From the NCBI RefSeq assembly GCF_034377145.1, contig NZ_CP139712.1, forward strand, positions 25,081 to 89,080: a stretch of DNA of 64,000 bases, given 5' to 3'. The stretch's first letter is position 1, and every line of letters starts with the position of its first letter. Under the pieces are notes generated by a model, which was not told where the DNA came from, did not search any database, and worked only from the letters and a program-made list of their open reading frames with translations. Source of the DNA: Sulfitobacter sp. OXR-159. GTDB taxonomy: Bacteria; Pseudomonadota; Alphaproteobacteria; Rhodobacterales; Rhodobacteraceae. A program made the translations under genes and the position numbers. This document shows, piece after piece, positions 35,080 to 43,673 of this stretch.

Positions 35080-35136
35080 GCGCCAAACCTTGATCCTGCC
35101 TCACATTCACCTGCACAGCGACGGTCGCCCACGCCA

Positions 35137-36294
35137 CTACGGGCGCAACCGTTCCAACGCGCTTTGCACGGCTTGACGGCGCGGGTCATCTCCCGGCACC
35201 TCCGACAACAGGATTTCAGCGTGTTCAAACGCCGCGATTGCCGGCGCGGTATCACCCAGAACCGAATAGGCATTGCCAAGCCGCATCCATCCATCAAGAT
35301 CGTCAGGCTCATCTTCCAGCCGCGTGGCCAGCCGTTCGACCATCGAGCGGATGAAATCCTGTCGTTCCTCCACACTCATGTCCTGCGCGTTTTCGATGTC
35401 TTCCTGTGTCGGGCCGGACGCACTGGTCTTCGGGGCATAGTCGGCCAGCGAGATCGGAGCCTTGCCGATCTTCGCGCCAATCCGGTTGGCTTCGCCAACA
35501 AAGCTTTCCATCCACGGGAAAAACCTATCCGCATCGTCCAGCCGGGCCACCAGCGTTTCGTGAGCCCGAGCCTCATCGCCCTTCTGCTCGAGCGAGACTG
35601 CCTTGAAAAAGGCAGCACCGGGATTGGAAGGATCCAGTTCGTACGCCCGATCAATCGCGGTGTCCGCTTCAGGTGTCACCACACCTTGCTCTGCGTAGAT
35701 CAGAACCTCGGCCAACATGGAGAAGACGGCGGAATCGGCCTCCGGTCGTTGTGCGACAACTCTATATGCATCGGCTGCATCCGCATACCGGCCCATTTTC
35801 GAATAGGTTTGCCCCAGCAGCATCCAGCCTTCCGAAGGCCCGCCTTCGGGGTCTGAACTGAGCCGGACGTACAGACGATCTGTCAATTCGGCGATTTCCG
35901 CCGCTTCCTGCCGTTCAGTGGCACGTTCGGCAAAGGCGACACCTGGGATCTCTGGCGAGCCCATTGCGGAGTAATATCCAAAAGCGAAGACCGGCACGAA
36001 CACTGCGCTCAGAACGACCATCAAGCGGCCCCCTGCCGCCGGTTTCCCATCTGACAGAACGGACCGGCGCGACTGCACGAGGATCCGTCTCTTGATCTCC
36101 TGCTCCGCCGCCGTGGCCTCGGTGTCGGAAATGACACCGCGCTCAAGATCCCGCCGAACCTCATCCAACTGATCCATGAGGACCGCATCCGTGGCGTCAG
36201 CCGGGACGGGTGTCCGCGACGACCGATGGCGCAGCGGCAGGCCCATGAAAAGCAGACCTACAACGGATAACAGGGCGAAAACCAACCAGATCAT
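35137..36294 (-). CDS. ccmI: Cytochrome c biogenesis protein CcmI (CycH)
   Basis: Two membrane helices (residues 2-20 and about 90-110) surround a cytoplasmic segment with a leucine-zipper-like helix (LDEVRRDLERGVISDTEATAAEQEIKR split over it), then TPR repeats to the C-terminus. CcmI holds apocytochrome c for the heme lyase. The order ccmF-G-H-I on one strand with 4-base overlaps matches alphaproteobacterial clusters. Confidence 0.9.
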   Translation of the reverse strand: MIWLVFALLSVVGLLFMGLPLRHRSSRTPVPADATDAVLMDQLDEVRRDLERGVISDTEATAAEQEIKRRILVQSRRSVLSDGKPAAGGRLMVVLSAVFVPVFAFGYYSAMGSPEIPGVAFAERATERQEAAEIAELTDRLYVRLSSDPEGGPSEGWMLLGQTYSKMGRYADAADAYRVVAQRPEADSAVFSMLAEVLIYAEQGVVTPEADTAIDRAYELDPSNPGAAFFKAVSLEQKGDEARAHETLVARLDDADRFFPWMESFVGEANRIGAKIGKAPISLADYAPKTSASGPTQEDIENAQDMSVEERQDFIRSMVERLATRLEDEPDDLDGWMRLGNAYSVLGDTAPAIAAFEHAEILLSEVPGDDPRRQAVQSALERLRP

Positions 36295-36761
36295 GAACCG
36301 TCCTTTGAAGCGTTCTCTTCAATGAAACGCGCAATTTCCGCTTTTTCGTCATCGGAAAATCCCGTTGCGGCAGCCCTGCGCCGGCTTCTCGAAATGACGG
36401 TCCAGCCGACAAGCAGCGAAACAAGCGCAAACACGAAGGGCGCCATCCAGAGCGCGAGAGTGGCGCGATTCAGGGGCGGGCGCATCAGGACATAATCGCC
36501 ATACCGGGCGTGGATGTACGCGATGACCTCCTTGTCGCTGTCACCGGCAACAAGCCTTTCGCGCACCAGTATGCGCAGGTCCCGCGCAACCCCGGCGTTG
36601 GAGCTGTCGATGTCCTGATTCTGGCAGACAACGCAGCGCAGTTCCCGTGATATTTCACGGGCGCGTTGCTCCAGTACAGGATCCTGCAACATCTCGTCTG
36701 GCTCGACCGCCAAGGCCGTCACCGGAAGCAGCAGGAGGAAAGCAAATGCGATATACCTCAT
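36291..36761 (-). CDS. ccmH: Cytochrome c biogenesis thiol reductant CcmH (CycL)
   Basis: The 156-residue protein has a signal peptide, the CcmH redox motif LRCVVCQNQDIDSSNA and a C-terminal membrane helix (about 105-125). It reduces apocytochrome c before heme ligation. Both neighbours overlap by 4 bases. Confidence 0.95.
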   Translation of the reverse strand: MRYIAFAFLLLLPVTALAVEPDEMLQDPVLEQRAREISRELRCVVCQNQDIDSSNAGVARDLRILVRERLVAGDSDKEVIAYIHARYGDYVLMRPPLNRATLALWMAPFVFALVSLLVGWTVISRSRRRAAATGFSDDEKAEIARFIEENASKDGS

Positions 36762-37324
36762 CCGTTCTGGCCCCTTGCTAACGCGCCAGCCTGGATCAAT
36801 GCTTCCCTGAATGTGGAAATCGCCGTTTCGCCCACGACGGGGCCGACATATCTGAACAACACCGTCCCGTCAGAGCCGACAATGAATGTTTCAGGTACGC
36901 CCGAAAGGCCCCATTCAATCCCCACTCTGCCGCTCAGATCAGACCCGATCCTTTCGTAGGGATTGCCAAGCTCAGCAAGCCATTTAGTCGCATCCTCCGG
37001 CTTGTCCTTGTAATTGATCCCGAACAACGTCAGCCCGTCCTTTTCGACCATCTGGGTCAGAACCCCGTGTTCGGCCCGGCAGGGCACGCACCACGAGGCA
37101 AACACGTTCACGATGACCGGTCGCGGGTTCCCGACCAGATCGGCGCGGGAAAGCCCTGGCGTCTCCAACCCGTCGACAGCGGCCAGATCGAATTCGGGTG
37201 CCGGCTGCGAGATCAGAACCGAAGGAATGTTGTTCGGGTCCCGGTCCGGGTTCAAGCCCCACAGAAAAAACCCCCCGAAAATGGCCGCGATTGCCAGCGG
37301 AATGAATGCCAGTATACGTCCCAT
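36758..37324 (-). CDS. ccmG: Thioredoxin-like CcmG/DsbE
   Basis: One membrane anchor (residues 5-24) and a thioredoxin fold with NVFASWCVPCRAEHG and cis-Pro GVPETFIVG. CcmG keeps CcmH and apocytochrome reduced; the acidic GVPE region is typical. It lies 2 bases after ccmF. Confidence 0.95.
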   Translation of the reverse strand: MGRILAFIPLAIAAIFGGFFLWGLNPDRDPNNIPSVLISQPAPEFDLAAVDGLETPGLSRADLVGNPRPVIVNVFASWCVPCRAEHGVLTQMVEKDGLTLFGINYKDKPEDATKWLAELGNPYERIGSDLSGRVGIEWGLSGVPETFIVGSDGTVLFRYVGPVVGETAISTFREALIQAGALARGQNG

Positions 37325-37326
37325 GC

Positions 37327-39327
37327 CTACTCCGCAGGAAGTGCTGCGGGCGCTGTCGCCTTGCGACGGGGTGCCCCGACGCGCAACCGCCGGTCAGACA
37401 GCGAAAGACCCCCACCAAGCACAAGCATCGCCGATCCGATCCAGATAAAGTTGACCAGAGGTTCATACAGGATGCGCAGGGTCCAAGCCCCTTGCGTGCT
37501 CTCGTCCTCGGCGGCCGGATTTGCGATGGACGCATAGAGATCACCGGCCATTGTCGATCTGATGGCGCTCTCTGTGGTGGTGGTTTGCGCGACCGGATAG
37601 GTACGCCGCTCCGGGAAGAGATCGGTGACATAGTTCCCCTCCCGGGCCACACGAAGCGTGCCACGATCCGCGAAGTAATTTGGCCCACGCACACGTTCGG
37701 CCCCCTCAAAGGTGACATCGAACCCACCAATGCTGACCTCTGTACCGGGCCGGACAAAGATGATTTCCTCGGATTTCCAGACCGTCGAGCCGATAAATCC
37801 GAACATCGCCATCGCGAGCCCCGCATGAGCCAGTGTCATCCCATGAGAGGATCTGGGCAGGTTGCGTGCACGGCGCACCGATTCCGGGAACGGTGCCTCA
37901 AACAGCTTTATGCGCATCGCCCATTCCCGCAGGGTTGAGAAAAACAGCCAGAATGCAAGCATCAGCGACAGATACCCCAACACCGGACCGCCCTCGGCGA
38001 GATACCAGGTCACCAATGTCGCGAGCACGGCCAGAACGACCACGAAACGCAACCGCTGCAGAACGCCCGCCAGATCGGCACGTTTCCAGGACAGGTAAGG
38101 CCCCAGCCCCATCGCAAAGACGAGCGGCAGCATCACGGGAATAAAGGACGCATTGAAGAAGGGCGGCCCCACCGACAGTTTTTCACCGCCCGTCGCGGCT
38201 TCGTAGAAGAGCGGGTACAAGGTGCCGAACAGCACAATGCCGGTGGCCGTGGCCAGCAGCAGGTTGTTCACCAATAGCCCCGCTTCCCGGCTGATCGGCT
38301 TAAACAGGCCGCCGGGCTCCATTGTCGGCGCGCGCCAGGCAAACAGAGCAAGGGAACCGCCGATCGAAACGGCCAGCAATCCAAGGATATAAAGTCCCCT
38401 TTCCGGGTCGACCGCGAATGCATGCACAGAGGTCAGCAGGCCCGATCGGACAATGAACGTGCCCAAGAGCGATAGGGAAAAAGTCAGGATCGCCAGAAGG
38501 ATTGTCCAGCTTTTGAACGCATCCCGTTTCTCCGTCACGATTGCGGAATGCAGCAGTGCCGTGCCCATCAGCCATGGCATGAAACTGACGTTCTCAACGG
38601 GATCCCAGAACCACCAGCCGCCCCAGCCAAGCTCATAATAGGCCCACCAGGATCCCAGCGCGATGCCTGCGGTCAGGCTCATCCAGGCAGCCAGCGTCCA
38701 CGGACGTACCCACCGTGCCCAGGCCGCGTCCACCCGCCCTTCGATCAGGGCGGCAACCGCGAACGAAAAGACAATCGAGAACCCGACATACCCGAAGTAG
38801 AGAAGCGGCGGGTGCATGGCGAGACCGACATCCTGCAATAATGGGTTGAGGTCCTGACCGTCGTCTGCCGGAGGGAAAACGCGGTCGAAGGGATTGGACG
38901 TCAGCAGCATGAAAGTCAGGAAACCGACACTGATCCAGGCCTGCACCGACAGCGTTCTTGCCTTCAGCGACAGAGGAATGTTCGATCCGAAGAGGGCGAC
39001 CGCCGCACCAAACACCGTCAGGATAAGGGTCCACAGCAACAGGGATCCTTCGTGACTGCCCCAGGTGCCTGCCACCTTGAACAGCATCGGTTTGAGTGAA
39101 TTGGAATTCTCCACCACGTTCTTGACCGTGAAGTCGCTTGTGACGAAGGCTTGCATCAGCGCCAGAAACGCGATGCCGACAAAGAAAACCTGACCGAACG
39201 AGGACCATCTGGCAGACTGCATCCACAGGATGTTTCCGCGCCCCGCACCGAGGATGGGCAGCACACTTTGAACAAGCGCCATGGCCAAGGCCAGTGCCAG
39301 CGCGAAATGACCGATTTCAGGTGTCAA
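37327..39327 (-). CDS. ccmF: Cytochrome c heme lyase subunit CcmF
   Basis: A membrane protein of about 666 residues beginning TPEIGHFALALALA, with many helices, the WWD-type motif GWGGWWFWDPVENVSFMPWL and conserved His in HPPLLYFGYVG and HAFAVDPERG. It joins heme to apocytochrome c. No ATG suits the family N-terminus; TTG at 39327 puts the start two residues before the conserved IGHFALAL. No ccmA-E genes lie nearby, so this module must share heme export with the chromosome. Confidence 0.9.
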   Translation of the reverse strand: MTPEIGHFALALALAMALVQSVLPILGAGRGNILWMQSARWSSFGQVFFVGIAFLALMQAFVTSDFTVKNVVENSNSLKPMLFKVAGTWGSHEGSLLLWTLILTVFGAAVALFGSNIPLSLKARTLSVQAWISVGFLTFMLLTSNPFDRVFPPADDGQDLNPLLQDVGLAMHPPLLYFGYVGFSIVFSFAVAALIEGRVDAAWARWVRPWTLAAWMSLTAGIALGSWWAYYELGWGGWWFWDPVENVSFMPWLMGTALLHSAIVTEKRDAFKSWTILLAILTFSLSLLGTFIVRSGLLTSVHAFAVDPERGLYILGLLAVSIGGSLALFAWRAPTMEPGGLFKPISREAGLLVNNLLLATATGIVLFGTLYPLFYEAATGGEKLSVGPPFFNASFIPVMLPLVFAMGLGPYLSWKRADLAGVLQRLRFVVVLAVLATLVTWYLAEGGPVLGYLSLMLAFWLFFSTLREWAMRIKLFEAPFPESVRRARNLPRSSHGMTLAHAGLAMAMFGFIGSTVWKSEEIIFVRPGTEVSIGGFDVTFEGAERVRGPNYFADRGTLRVAREGNYVTDLFPERRTYPVAQTTTTESAIRSTMAGDLYASIANPAAEDESTQGAWTLRILYEPLVNFIWIGSAMLVLGGGLSLSDRRLRVGAPRRKATAPAALPAE

Positions 39328-39405
39328 AGGATCATCAGCCTCTTCAATGAATTCACTGGATCGACGTCTGTCTAGCAAATCGTCCGGCGAACTGTGAGTG
39401 GTTGC

Positions 39406-39449
39406 TTTGTCACCGTTTGTAACAGGATGCTGTGACAAATGATTACAAA
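39406..39449. promoter_or_regulatory. Double tandem-octamer box between ccmF and the EF-hand gene
   Basis: TTTGTCACcgTTTGTAAC (39406-39423) and, after 8 bases, the inverted GTGACAAAtgATTACAAA (39432-39449) form two facing copies of the box in a divergent promoter. One copy per direction is the simplest reading. Confidence 0.65.
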
Positions 39450-39523
39450 ACGGCCCGCGCTTGGCCTTTAATCAAAGCGCTATAACGCCAATGTATCTAG
39501 GGTAAGTCTGAAAGGAATGAGAA

Positions 39524-40069
39524 ATGAAAAAACAAGAAATTATTGCGCTTGGCGTGGTGATCGCGGTTGGCATGGCGCAAACAGCATTTGCGGAATCCGA
39601 CGGGGCTGCCGACAGCAAGCCTGACAGCGGGAATATGTCCGGCATGGCGATGGGCGATGGCGACAATCAGATGGGCATGATGGGCGGGGACATGATGCCG
39701 ATGATGCGAAAAATGATGAAGATGCATGCCGCTATGATGGGTGGCCAGGGCAACATGATGGGAATGATGGATCGGGACATGATGTCGACAATGATGTCCG
39801 GTGGACAGCCTCATGAAATGGCCGCGCAGATGTCCGAAAAAATGCGGGAGTTCGATGCGAATTCCGATGGAGCGTTGACACTTGACGAGTTCGAAGCCTT
39901 GCATATGGACGCAATGCGCGCGCGCATGGTAGATCGCTTTCAGCATCTCGATGCGGACGGTAACGGCCAGATCTCTCAGGACGAGATGGAAGATGCCGGT
40001 ACACGGATGAGCAAAATGAACGGTACTTCCACCGGAACGGACATGGAAGGTCATCATGACAGCGAATAA
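39524..40069 (+). CDS. Exported Met-rich EF-hand protein
   Basis: Signal peptide (residues 1-23), then a Met/Gly/Asp-rich region of about 75 residues with dozens of Met (MGMMGGDMMPMMRKMMKMH and similar), then two EF-hand loops, DANSDGALTLDE and DADGNGQISQDE. The Met-rich part should bind Cu(I) or Ag(I); EF-hands bind Ca. The fusion suggests a Ca-stabilised periplasmic copper store. It begins a rightward operon with a rhodanese and a multicopper oxidase. Confidence 0.75.
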   Translation: MKKQEIIALGVVIAVGMAQTAFAESDGAADSKPDSGNMSGMAMGDGDNQMGMMGGDMMPMMRKMMKMHAAMMGGQGNMMGMMDRDMMSTMMSGGQPHEMAAQMSEKMREFDANSDGALTLDEFEALHMDAMRARMVDRFQHLDADGNGQISQDEMEDAGTRMSKMNGTSTGTDMEGHHDSE

Positions 40070-40108
40070 GGGTCAAGCCTGCGGCACTCAGCTTGATGGG
40101 GGCAAATT

Positions 40109-40576
40109 ATGGCCTTCTTTCTGACGCGCCGCGGCGCAAGCCTTGCGATGTTGGCCAGTTCCGTTGCACCTTTCTCGGCTGTCGCCCAGACCGCCGAGGT
40201 CTGGTCGGCGGACATGGCAGCAGATGCGCTGCAACAGGACCTGATCCGGATGATCGACGTTCGGTCGCGACCGGAATGGACCGACACCGGCGTTGCCGAC
40301 GGTACCTGGCCCATCAGCCTGCATGAGGACCGTTTCGCCGAGCGGCTTTTTGCCGCCCGGGAACGGGCCGAAGGGCAGCCTGTCGCGCTCATCTGTGCGA
40401 CAGGCGGGCGGTCTGGCCGCGTCATGCGAAGTCTTCGGCAGGCTGGCTACAGCGGCTTTCTTGACGTATCCGAAGGCATGCTCGGTTCTGCCGCCGGACC
40501 GGGCTGGATCGCGGGCGGTTATCCGGTCGTCAGTGTCGATATGGCTCTGGCGGCGCTGCCAGAGGAATTGAGTTGA
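40109..40576 (+). CDS. Exported rhodanese-like protein
   Basis: Signal peptide of about 26 residues and a rhodanese domain with active-site loop ICATGGRSGRVM. Periplasmic rhodaneses in copper operons may handle sulfane sulfur or bind Cu through the active Cys; which applies here is not known. The GTG start of the multicopper oxidase follows after 1 base. Confidence 0.75.
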   Translation: MAFFLTRRGASLAMLASSVAPFSAVAQTAEVWSADMAADALQQDLIRMIDVRSRPEWTDTGVADGTWPISLHEDRFAERLFAARERAEGQPVALICATGGRSGRVMRSLRQAGYSGFLDVSEGMLGSAAGPGWIAGGYPVVSVDMALAALPEELS

Positions 40577-40577
40577 A

Positions 40578-42029
40578 GTGAAACTGTTGAACCGTCGAGA
40601 ACTGTTGGGCCATGCCGCAGGCTTTGGGGCTGCATTTGCCCTGCCATCGGCTGCATTCGCGGCATCGGACAAGAGGCTCGCGTATCCTCCCCTTCTCGAT
40701 GCGACGACATCCCGGCTTTTTCAGCTGGAAGCCCGCACGGGCGAGACCCGTTTTGACGACGGTGCCGCCAGCGAAACGTTCGGCTACAACCAGGGATACC
40801 TTGGCCCGACGATCCGGGTGCAGGCCGGGGTCGAGACACGGGCAGAGGTGCACAACACGCTTGGCGAGCCGATGTCGGCGCATTGGCACGGGTTGGTTGT
40901 TGCCGGTGAGTTCGATGGCGGACCACATCAGGCCATCGCACCGGGAGACACCTGGAAGCCGGTGCTGGACCTTGACCAGCCCCCGGCAACGGCCTGGTAT
41001 CACAGCCACATTCACGGCGCGACGGCACGGCAGGTCATGCTGGGGCTGGCGGGTGTTCTGCAGGTGACGGATGACGCGGATGACGCCCGTGGATTGCCAT
41101 CCGCCTACGGGGTCGATGATCTGACCCTTGTATTGCAGGACCGTCAGTTCAACTGGCGCGGACGCCTGAAATACGATCCCGGCATGCACCAGTCCATGAA
41201 CGGGTTTCAGGGCGACACAATGGTTGTGAACGGTCAAATCGGCGCGTCGGCAGCGGTTCCGAAGGGGATCGTGCGGTGCCGTGTCGTCAACGGCTCGAAT
41301 GCGCGGGTTTACCGCCTGTCCATGTCTGACAGCCGGTCGCTTCATCTCATCGCGACAGATGCCGGATTTCTGGATCGACCGATTGCGCTGAACCGCCTGA
41401 CCCTTGCACCAGGAGAGCGCGCAGAAGTGCTTGTGGATTTCACAAGCGGGCGGGACAGTGTTTTGAAGTCCGACGATATCATTAATTCGGCCATGGGCGG
41501 AATGATGGGCGGCGGCGGTTCCGGCAGTCCATTCACCGTGCTGCCTTTCGCTGTCGACACAACCCTTCCGGTTCGCATCGACGCCCTGCCCGGCTCTCTG
41601 GACGGGCAGTTGCCTGATCTTGCGGTCAAGGACGCGCCAGTCCGACGTCTGTCACTGGATATGTCGATGGGCATGGGGATGATGTTCTCGCGGTCCGGTA
41701 ACCGATTTTCGATCAACGGCGCGTCATACGATTCGGGAACGCTCAATTTTTCCACCAAACTCAACAGCATCGAGCGTTGGATTGTGCGTGGGGCCATGAT
41801 GATGCACCCGTTCCATGTTCACGGCGTCCGGTTTCAGGTCCTGTCGGAAAACGGTACGGCACCGCGTGCAGAGAACAGGGGTTGGAAGGATACGGTACTG
41901 GTGGATGGTGAAGTGGAGCTTGCGATGAAATTCGAAAAACCTGCCTCAGCGGCTGCGCCCTACATGTATCACTGCCACATTCTGGAACACGAAGACGGCG
42001 GCATGATGGGGCAATTCAGTGTTGCTTAG
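40578..42029 (+). CDS. Multicopper oxidase, CueO-like
   Basis: Tat-like signal (NRRELLGHAAGFGAAF), copper motifs MSAHWHGLV, TAWYHSHIHG, MMHPFHVHGVRF and YMYHCHILEHEDGGMM, and a Met-rich segment near residue 365 (LDMSMGMGMMF) as in CueO. All copper ligands are present. It starts with GTG. Second of three multicopper oxidases in the window and clearly different from the first in the T1 region (HILEHE against HMLSHA). Confidence 0.9.
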   Translation: MKLLNRRELLGHAAGFGAAFALPSAAFAASDKRLAYPPLLDATTSRLFQLEARTGETRFDDGAASETFGYNQGYLGPTIRVQAGVETRAEVHNTLGEPMSAHWHGLVVAGEFDGGPHQAIAPGDTWKPVLDLDQPPATAWYHSHIHGATARQVMLGLAGVLQVTDDADDARGLPSAYGVDDLTLVLQDRQFNWRGRLKYDPGMHQSMNGFQGDTMVVNGQIGASAAVPKGIVRCRVVNGSNARVYRLSMSDSRSLHLIATDAGFLDRPIALNRLTLAPGERAEVLVDFTSGRDSVLKSDDIINSAMGGMMGGGGSGSPFTVLPFAVDTTLPVRIDALPGSLDGQLPDLAVKDAPVRRLSLDMSMGMGMMFSRSGNRFSINGASYDSGTLNFSTKLNSIERWIVRGAMMMHPFHVHGVRFQVLSENGTAPRAENRGWKDTVLVDGEVELAMKFEKPASAAAPYMYHCHILEHEDGGMMGQFSVA

Positions 42030-42099
42030 CGCAGAAATCCCTTTACCCTCCGCTGACAGGAACCTTTAGGGGAATCCTATTCCTCGATAGAGGTTTGAG

Positions 42100-42243
42100 A
42101 TGAAAACCGAATTGCACATCAAGCGGCTGACCCTCGCCGGCGGGCTGTTGATCGTCATCTCTGCGCCTATGCATTTCATCTTGCCCGAGCAAAGGCCAAT
42201 TGTCTTCGCAGCTCTCTTTCTTTTGGTGCTCCATGCCGCTTAG
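42100..42243 (+). CDS. 47-residue membrane peptide overlapping the VTT gene
   Basis: An ATG at 42100 opens 47 codons: a basic N-terminus (KTELHIKRLTLAGG), a hydrophobic helix, MHFILPEQRP and a second hydrophobic stretch. Its stop overlaps the start of the VTT gene by 11 bases, which suggests translational coupling. Unrecognised; the two-helix hairpin is plausible as a real small membrane protein. Confidence 0.5.
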   Translation: MKTELHIKRLTLAGGLLIVISAPMHFILPEQRPIVFAALFLLVLHAA

Positions 42244-42907
42244 CAAACCGCGCCTGCATCGGGTTGGGCTATGGTTGGTGGTTGCGCTTGGCGTACTTTT
42301 GATAGCCATATGGGCAATGGGATATGGCCCGGCGATAGCCCGCGAGACTATCGAGGTCTGGATAGAGCGGGCCGGCGCTTTGGGACCGTTGCTCATCATC
42401 GTGCTCATGATGGTTTCGATCGTGGCAAGCCCCATTCCAAGTGCACCGGTCGCACTGGTGGCAGGCGCGGCGTATGGTCATGTTGCCGGAGCTGTCTATG
42501 TCGCCATCGGGTCGGAACTGGGTGCACTCGTGGCATTCATCATCGCCCGCTATATCGGGCGCGACCACGTTGAGCGCTGGCTTGGGGATAAGGCCGGTTT
42601 CGGGTTATTGGGCTCTCAAAATCTGTTGATGTTGACGGTGTTCGCGTCTCGCCTCTTGCCCTTCATCTCGTTTGACGCAATGAGCTACGCTGCCGGTCTC
42701 AGCCGCCTGCGCCTTTGGCGGTTCCTGATCGCAACTCTGGCAGGCATTCTTCCAGCCAGTTTCCTGCTCGCGCATTTCGGAGCAGAGGCCATGTCGGGAG
42801 ATTTCGGCACTGCTGAGTGGATCATCATCGGTCTTGGATTGATGACTGCCGCACCGTTGCTGGTCGCAGCGCTCTGGCGAACAAATCGGTCAACCAACGC
42901 TTCCTAA
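42233..42907 (+). CDS. TVP38/TMEM64 (VTT/DedA-like) membrane protein
   Basis: The 224-residue protein has the VTT/SNARE-assoc domain: SPIPSAPVALVAGAAYG and GSELGALVAFIIARYIGRD, then FASRLLPFISFDAMSYAAGLS with conserved Arg and Pro. Relatives are lipid scramblases or transporters; in metal clusters they are frequent but undefined. Six helices predicted. Confidence 0.8.
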   Translation: MPLSKPRLHRVGLWLVVALGVLLIAIWAMGYGPAIARETIEVWIERAGALGPLLIIVLMMVSIVASPIPSAPVALVAGAAYGHVAGAVYVAIGSELGALVAFIIARYIGRDHVERWLGDKAGFGLLGSQNLLMLTVFASRLLPFISFDAMSYAAGLSRLRLWRFLIATLAGILPASFLLAHFGAEAMSGDFGTAEWIIIGLGLMTAAPLLVAALWRTNRSTNAS

Positions 42908-42994
42908 GTCTGAGTATGTCAGCAAAAATGAAAACCGTGATTGCCTACTTTACCATTGACCTTCCCCCACAGGAAGCTGCGACCGTGAATCGCT

Positions 42995-43552
42995 ATGGAT
43001 ACACAAACACCACAACTCCGCCGGGATTTTCTGTACTACGCCACCGCCGGAACGGGCGCGGTTGCCGTAGGGGCTGCGGTCTGGCCATTGCTCAATCAGA
43101 TGAACCCATCCGCCGATGTCCGCGCGCTGTCCCAGATCCGCGTCGATATCTCCGGTGTGGAACCCGGAACGCAATTGACTGTCAGTTTTCTCGGCAAGCC
43201 GGTGTTCATCCGGCACAGGACCGACGCGGAAATCGCGCAGGCCCGTTCGGAAGATGTGCTTTCCCTTCCTGATACCGTCGCCAGAAATCCCAACATATCC
43301 GGAGATGACCTGGCCACCGATGCAAACAGGGCAGTGGCGGGAAATGAGAATTTCTTGGTCATGATAGGCGTTTGCACGCATCTGGGATGTGTACCACTTG
43401 GTGACGGAGCCGGCGATTTTGGTGGTTGGTTCTGTCCCTGTCATGGCTCCCATTATGATACAGCAGGACGCATTCGAAAGGGTCCGGCACCGGAGAACCT
43501 GCATATTCCCACGATGTCCGTTTCGGAAGACATGATACTGACCCTGGGCTGA
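42995..43552 (+). CDS. Orphan Rieske iron-sulfur protein (PetA-like)
   Basis: The 185-residue protein has a Tat signal/anchor ([19 protein letters not shown]) and Rieske cluster motifs CTHLGC (127-132) and CPCHGSH (147-153), with a normal bc1-type fold. No cytochrome b or c1 gene is near, so it cannot form a bc1 complex from this replicon alone. It may replace a copper-damaged chromosomal subunit, or serve the local cytochromes. The first is an inference based on copper attack on Fe-S clusters. Confidence 0.85.
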   Translation: MDTQTPQLRRDFLYYATAGTGAVAVGAAVWPLLNQMNPSADVRALSQIRVDISGVEPGTQLTVSFLGKPVFIRHRTDAEIAQARSEDVLSLPDTVARNPNISGDDLATDANRAVAGNENFLVMIGVCTHLGCVPLGDGAGDFGGWFCPCHGSHYDTAGRIRKGPAPENLHIPTMSVSEDMILTLG

Positions 43553-43558
43553 CAGGAG

Positions 43559-43575
43559 CTTCGCGCATCGCGAAG
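43559..43575. terminator. Hairpin after the Rieske gene
   Basis: CTTCGCG-CAT-CGCGAAG is a perfect 7-bp stem 6 bases after the stop. There is no T run, so termination would be inefficient or factor-assisted. Confidence 0.45.
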
Positions 43576-43612
43576 GCCCATAAAATTCATACGCAGCGTT
43601 GTCGGAAGAGTC

Positions 43613-43643
43613 TTGACCCTCCAGTAACTGGAAGGGTTATGTG
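43613..43643 (+). promoter_or_regulatory. CueR promoter of the second copper ATPase
   Basis: TTGACC and TATGTG are exactly 19 bp apart around CTCCAGTAACTGGAAG, closely matching the copA promoter. The start codon is 30 bases downstream. Confidence 0.8.
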
Positions 43644-43673
43644 TTCAATTGTCTTGAAAACGGGAATTAGAAG

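Noticed and set aside
42045..42075. Possible CueR site (TTTACC, CTCCGCTGACAGGAACC, TAGGGG) before the small membrane ORF
   Set aside because: The dyad is too degenerate (two of five arm positions fail) to separate from chance.
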